A DNA stretch of 64,000 bases from Salimicrobium flavidum (GTDB lineage: Bacteria > Bacillota > Bacilli > Bacillales > Halobacillaceae), in assembly GCF_900156645.1 (NCBI RefSeq), contig NZ_FTOC01000004.1:160770-224769 (forward strand). The letters are read 5' to 3'. The translations under genes and the position numbers were made by a program. The notes beneath the pieces are model-generated. The model saw only the letters and a program-made list of their open reading frames with translations. It made no database searches and was not told the DNA's origin. Of the stretch, positions 63,611-64,000 are shown piece after piece. How positions within the stretch are numbered: position 1 is the first letter of the stretch; every line of letters starts with the position of its first letter.

Positions 63611-63833
63611 TTGAAGGAGCGTTATTAAGAATATATACATGATACTTTTTCAATAAATATACTGTGTCAATTTCTCCAAAGTATACCATTGTGTTCAAGA
63701 CGTTTTTATCTATGACAGATTCGGCAATCGACTGGGTCTTTTCGTATGGCATGTTTAAATTCTTTGCTGCATCAGTTAACTCAATTTGCGTTAACTCATC
63801 TTTTTGGGTTTCGTTTATCACATATCTTACCAA
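63606..63833 (-). CDS. C-terminal gene fragment cut by the IS element
   Basis: At least 75 residues (NETQKDELTQIELTDAAKNL, SVIDKNVLNTMVYFGEIDTVYLLKKYHVYIL). The only start is TTG 63833 without a ribosome site, and the frame stays open for a few more codons (SLSKER) until a stop at what looks like the IS border. It is therefore probably the end of a longer gene that converged on dndA. AT-rich like the dnd genes. No family recognised. Confidence 0.5.
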   Translation of the reverse strand: MVRYVINETQKDELTQIELTDAAKNLNMPYEKTQSIAESVIDKNVLNTMVYFGEIDTVYLLKKYHVYILNNAPSK

Positions 63834-63848
63834 CCGCTCTTTAGATAG

Positions 63849-64000
63849 GCTACACTTGATTGGACAGTTTCGTTAAGGTCCGTTACACTTTATGAAAATC
63901 GAACGTCGAGGAGTGCCAAACCATGACCAAACGAAATCGTCGTAGCTTCACCCCTGAATTCAAGAAACAGATCGTCCAGCTTTACGAAGGTGGCAAGCCA
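63849..64000 (+). mobile_element. Left end of an IS3-family insertion sequence
   Basis: Non-coding end (TGATTGGACAGTTTCG and onward) followed by the start of a transposase OrfA. The base composition returns to that of the core genome here. The border is placed near 63849-63852 by the loss of the upstream reading frame, so it is approximate. The rest lies outside the window. Confidence 0.75.
63923..64000 (+). CDS. IS3-family transposase OrfA, N-terminal fragment
   Basis: 26 residues up to the window edge: MTKRNRRSFTPEFKKQIVQL then YEGGKP. RSFTPEFKKQIVQLYEGG is the standard start of the HTH_Tnp_1 domain of IS3-family OrfA proteins. CGAGGAGTG lies before the ATG. Confidence 0.85.
   Translation, partial: MTKRNRRSFTPEFKKQIVQLYEGGKP

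Overview
The window comes from a low-to-mid GC Gram-positive, spore-former-type bacterium of the family Bacillaceae. Strong AGGAGG-type ribosome binding sites and many genes of Bacillus-restricted families (YitT, YueI, YwbE, YqcI/YcgG, DUF2975 with a small XRE regulator, CtaG, RocB) point that way. The many acidic proteins and a glycine-betaine binding lipoprotein suggest a moderately halophilic lineage such as the Halobacillus/Salimicrobium group; this last step is inference.

Layout. 1-12 kb: an RND efflux pump running off the left edge with a divergent TetR regulator, a TipA-like MerR regulator with a classic 19-bp-spacer promoter, a membrane protein of unknown function, an MFS pump with its own TetR repressor, a RocB-like peptidase, a YitT protein, a frameshifted alcohol dehydrogenase and a second MFS gene behind a palindromic operator. 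12-23 kb: a PAS-GGDEF-EAL protein, an XRE/DUF2975 pair, a YeeE/YedE thiosulfate-type transporter, a DUF2339 membrane protein, a HAD hydrolase, two very small genes (one AbrB-like, one that with an opposing small RNA looks like a type I toxin-antitoxin pair), a VOC protein, a DMT transporter, YwbE and a NUDIX hydrolase. 23-39 kb: cadC-cadA metal efflux, psuG-psuK pseudouridine catabolism, CarD, MarR with an ACR3-like transporter, Dus, RlmCD, a glycine-betaine binding protein, a second PfkB kinase with its own HTH, and a peroxiredoxin.

39-50 kb: a cobalamin riboswitch read into an acyl-CoA thioesterase gene; a heme-stress module hssR-hssS-hrtB-hrtA with matching direct-repeat operators before hssR and hrtB; an FecCD-type permease fused in frame to an ATP-binding protein and followed by its binding lipoprotein; and a zinc-limitation module (ZnuA/AdcA lipoprotein and zinc-free S14) with Zur-like boxes. 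50-57 kb: mostly small Bacillaceae genes, several of them broken (a TetR remnant, a frameshifted MFS gene), ending with an aminoglycoside 6-adenylyltransferase.

57.3-63.6 kb is the clearest accessory island: an AT-rich dndB-dndC-dndD-dndE-dndA operon for DNA phosphorothioation, closed by a long bidirectional terminator and followed by a gene fragment cut by the left end of an IS3-family element at the right edge. No partner restriction genes (dndFGH or similar) are visible, so the system is either a solitary modification system or continues beyond the IS.

A family of roughly 100-175 bp MITE-like elements with GGCTCTGTTA-type terminal inverted repeats occurs five times (9.1, 23.0, 26.1, 46.6 and 47.7 kb). 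I see no tRNA, rRNA, CRISPR array or phage structural genes.
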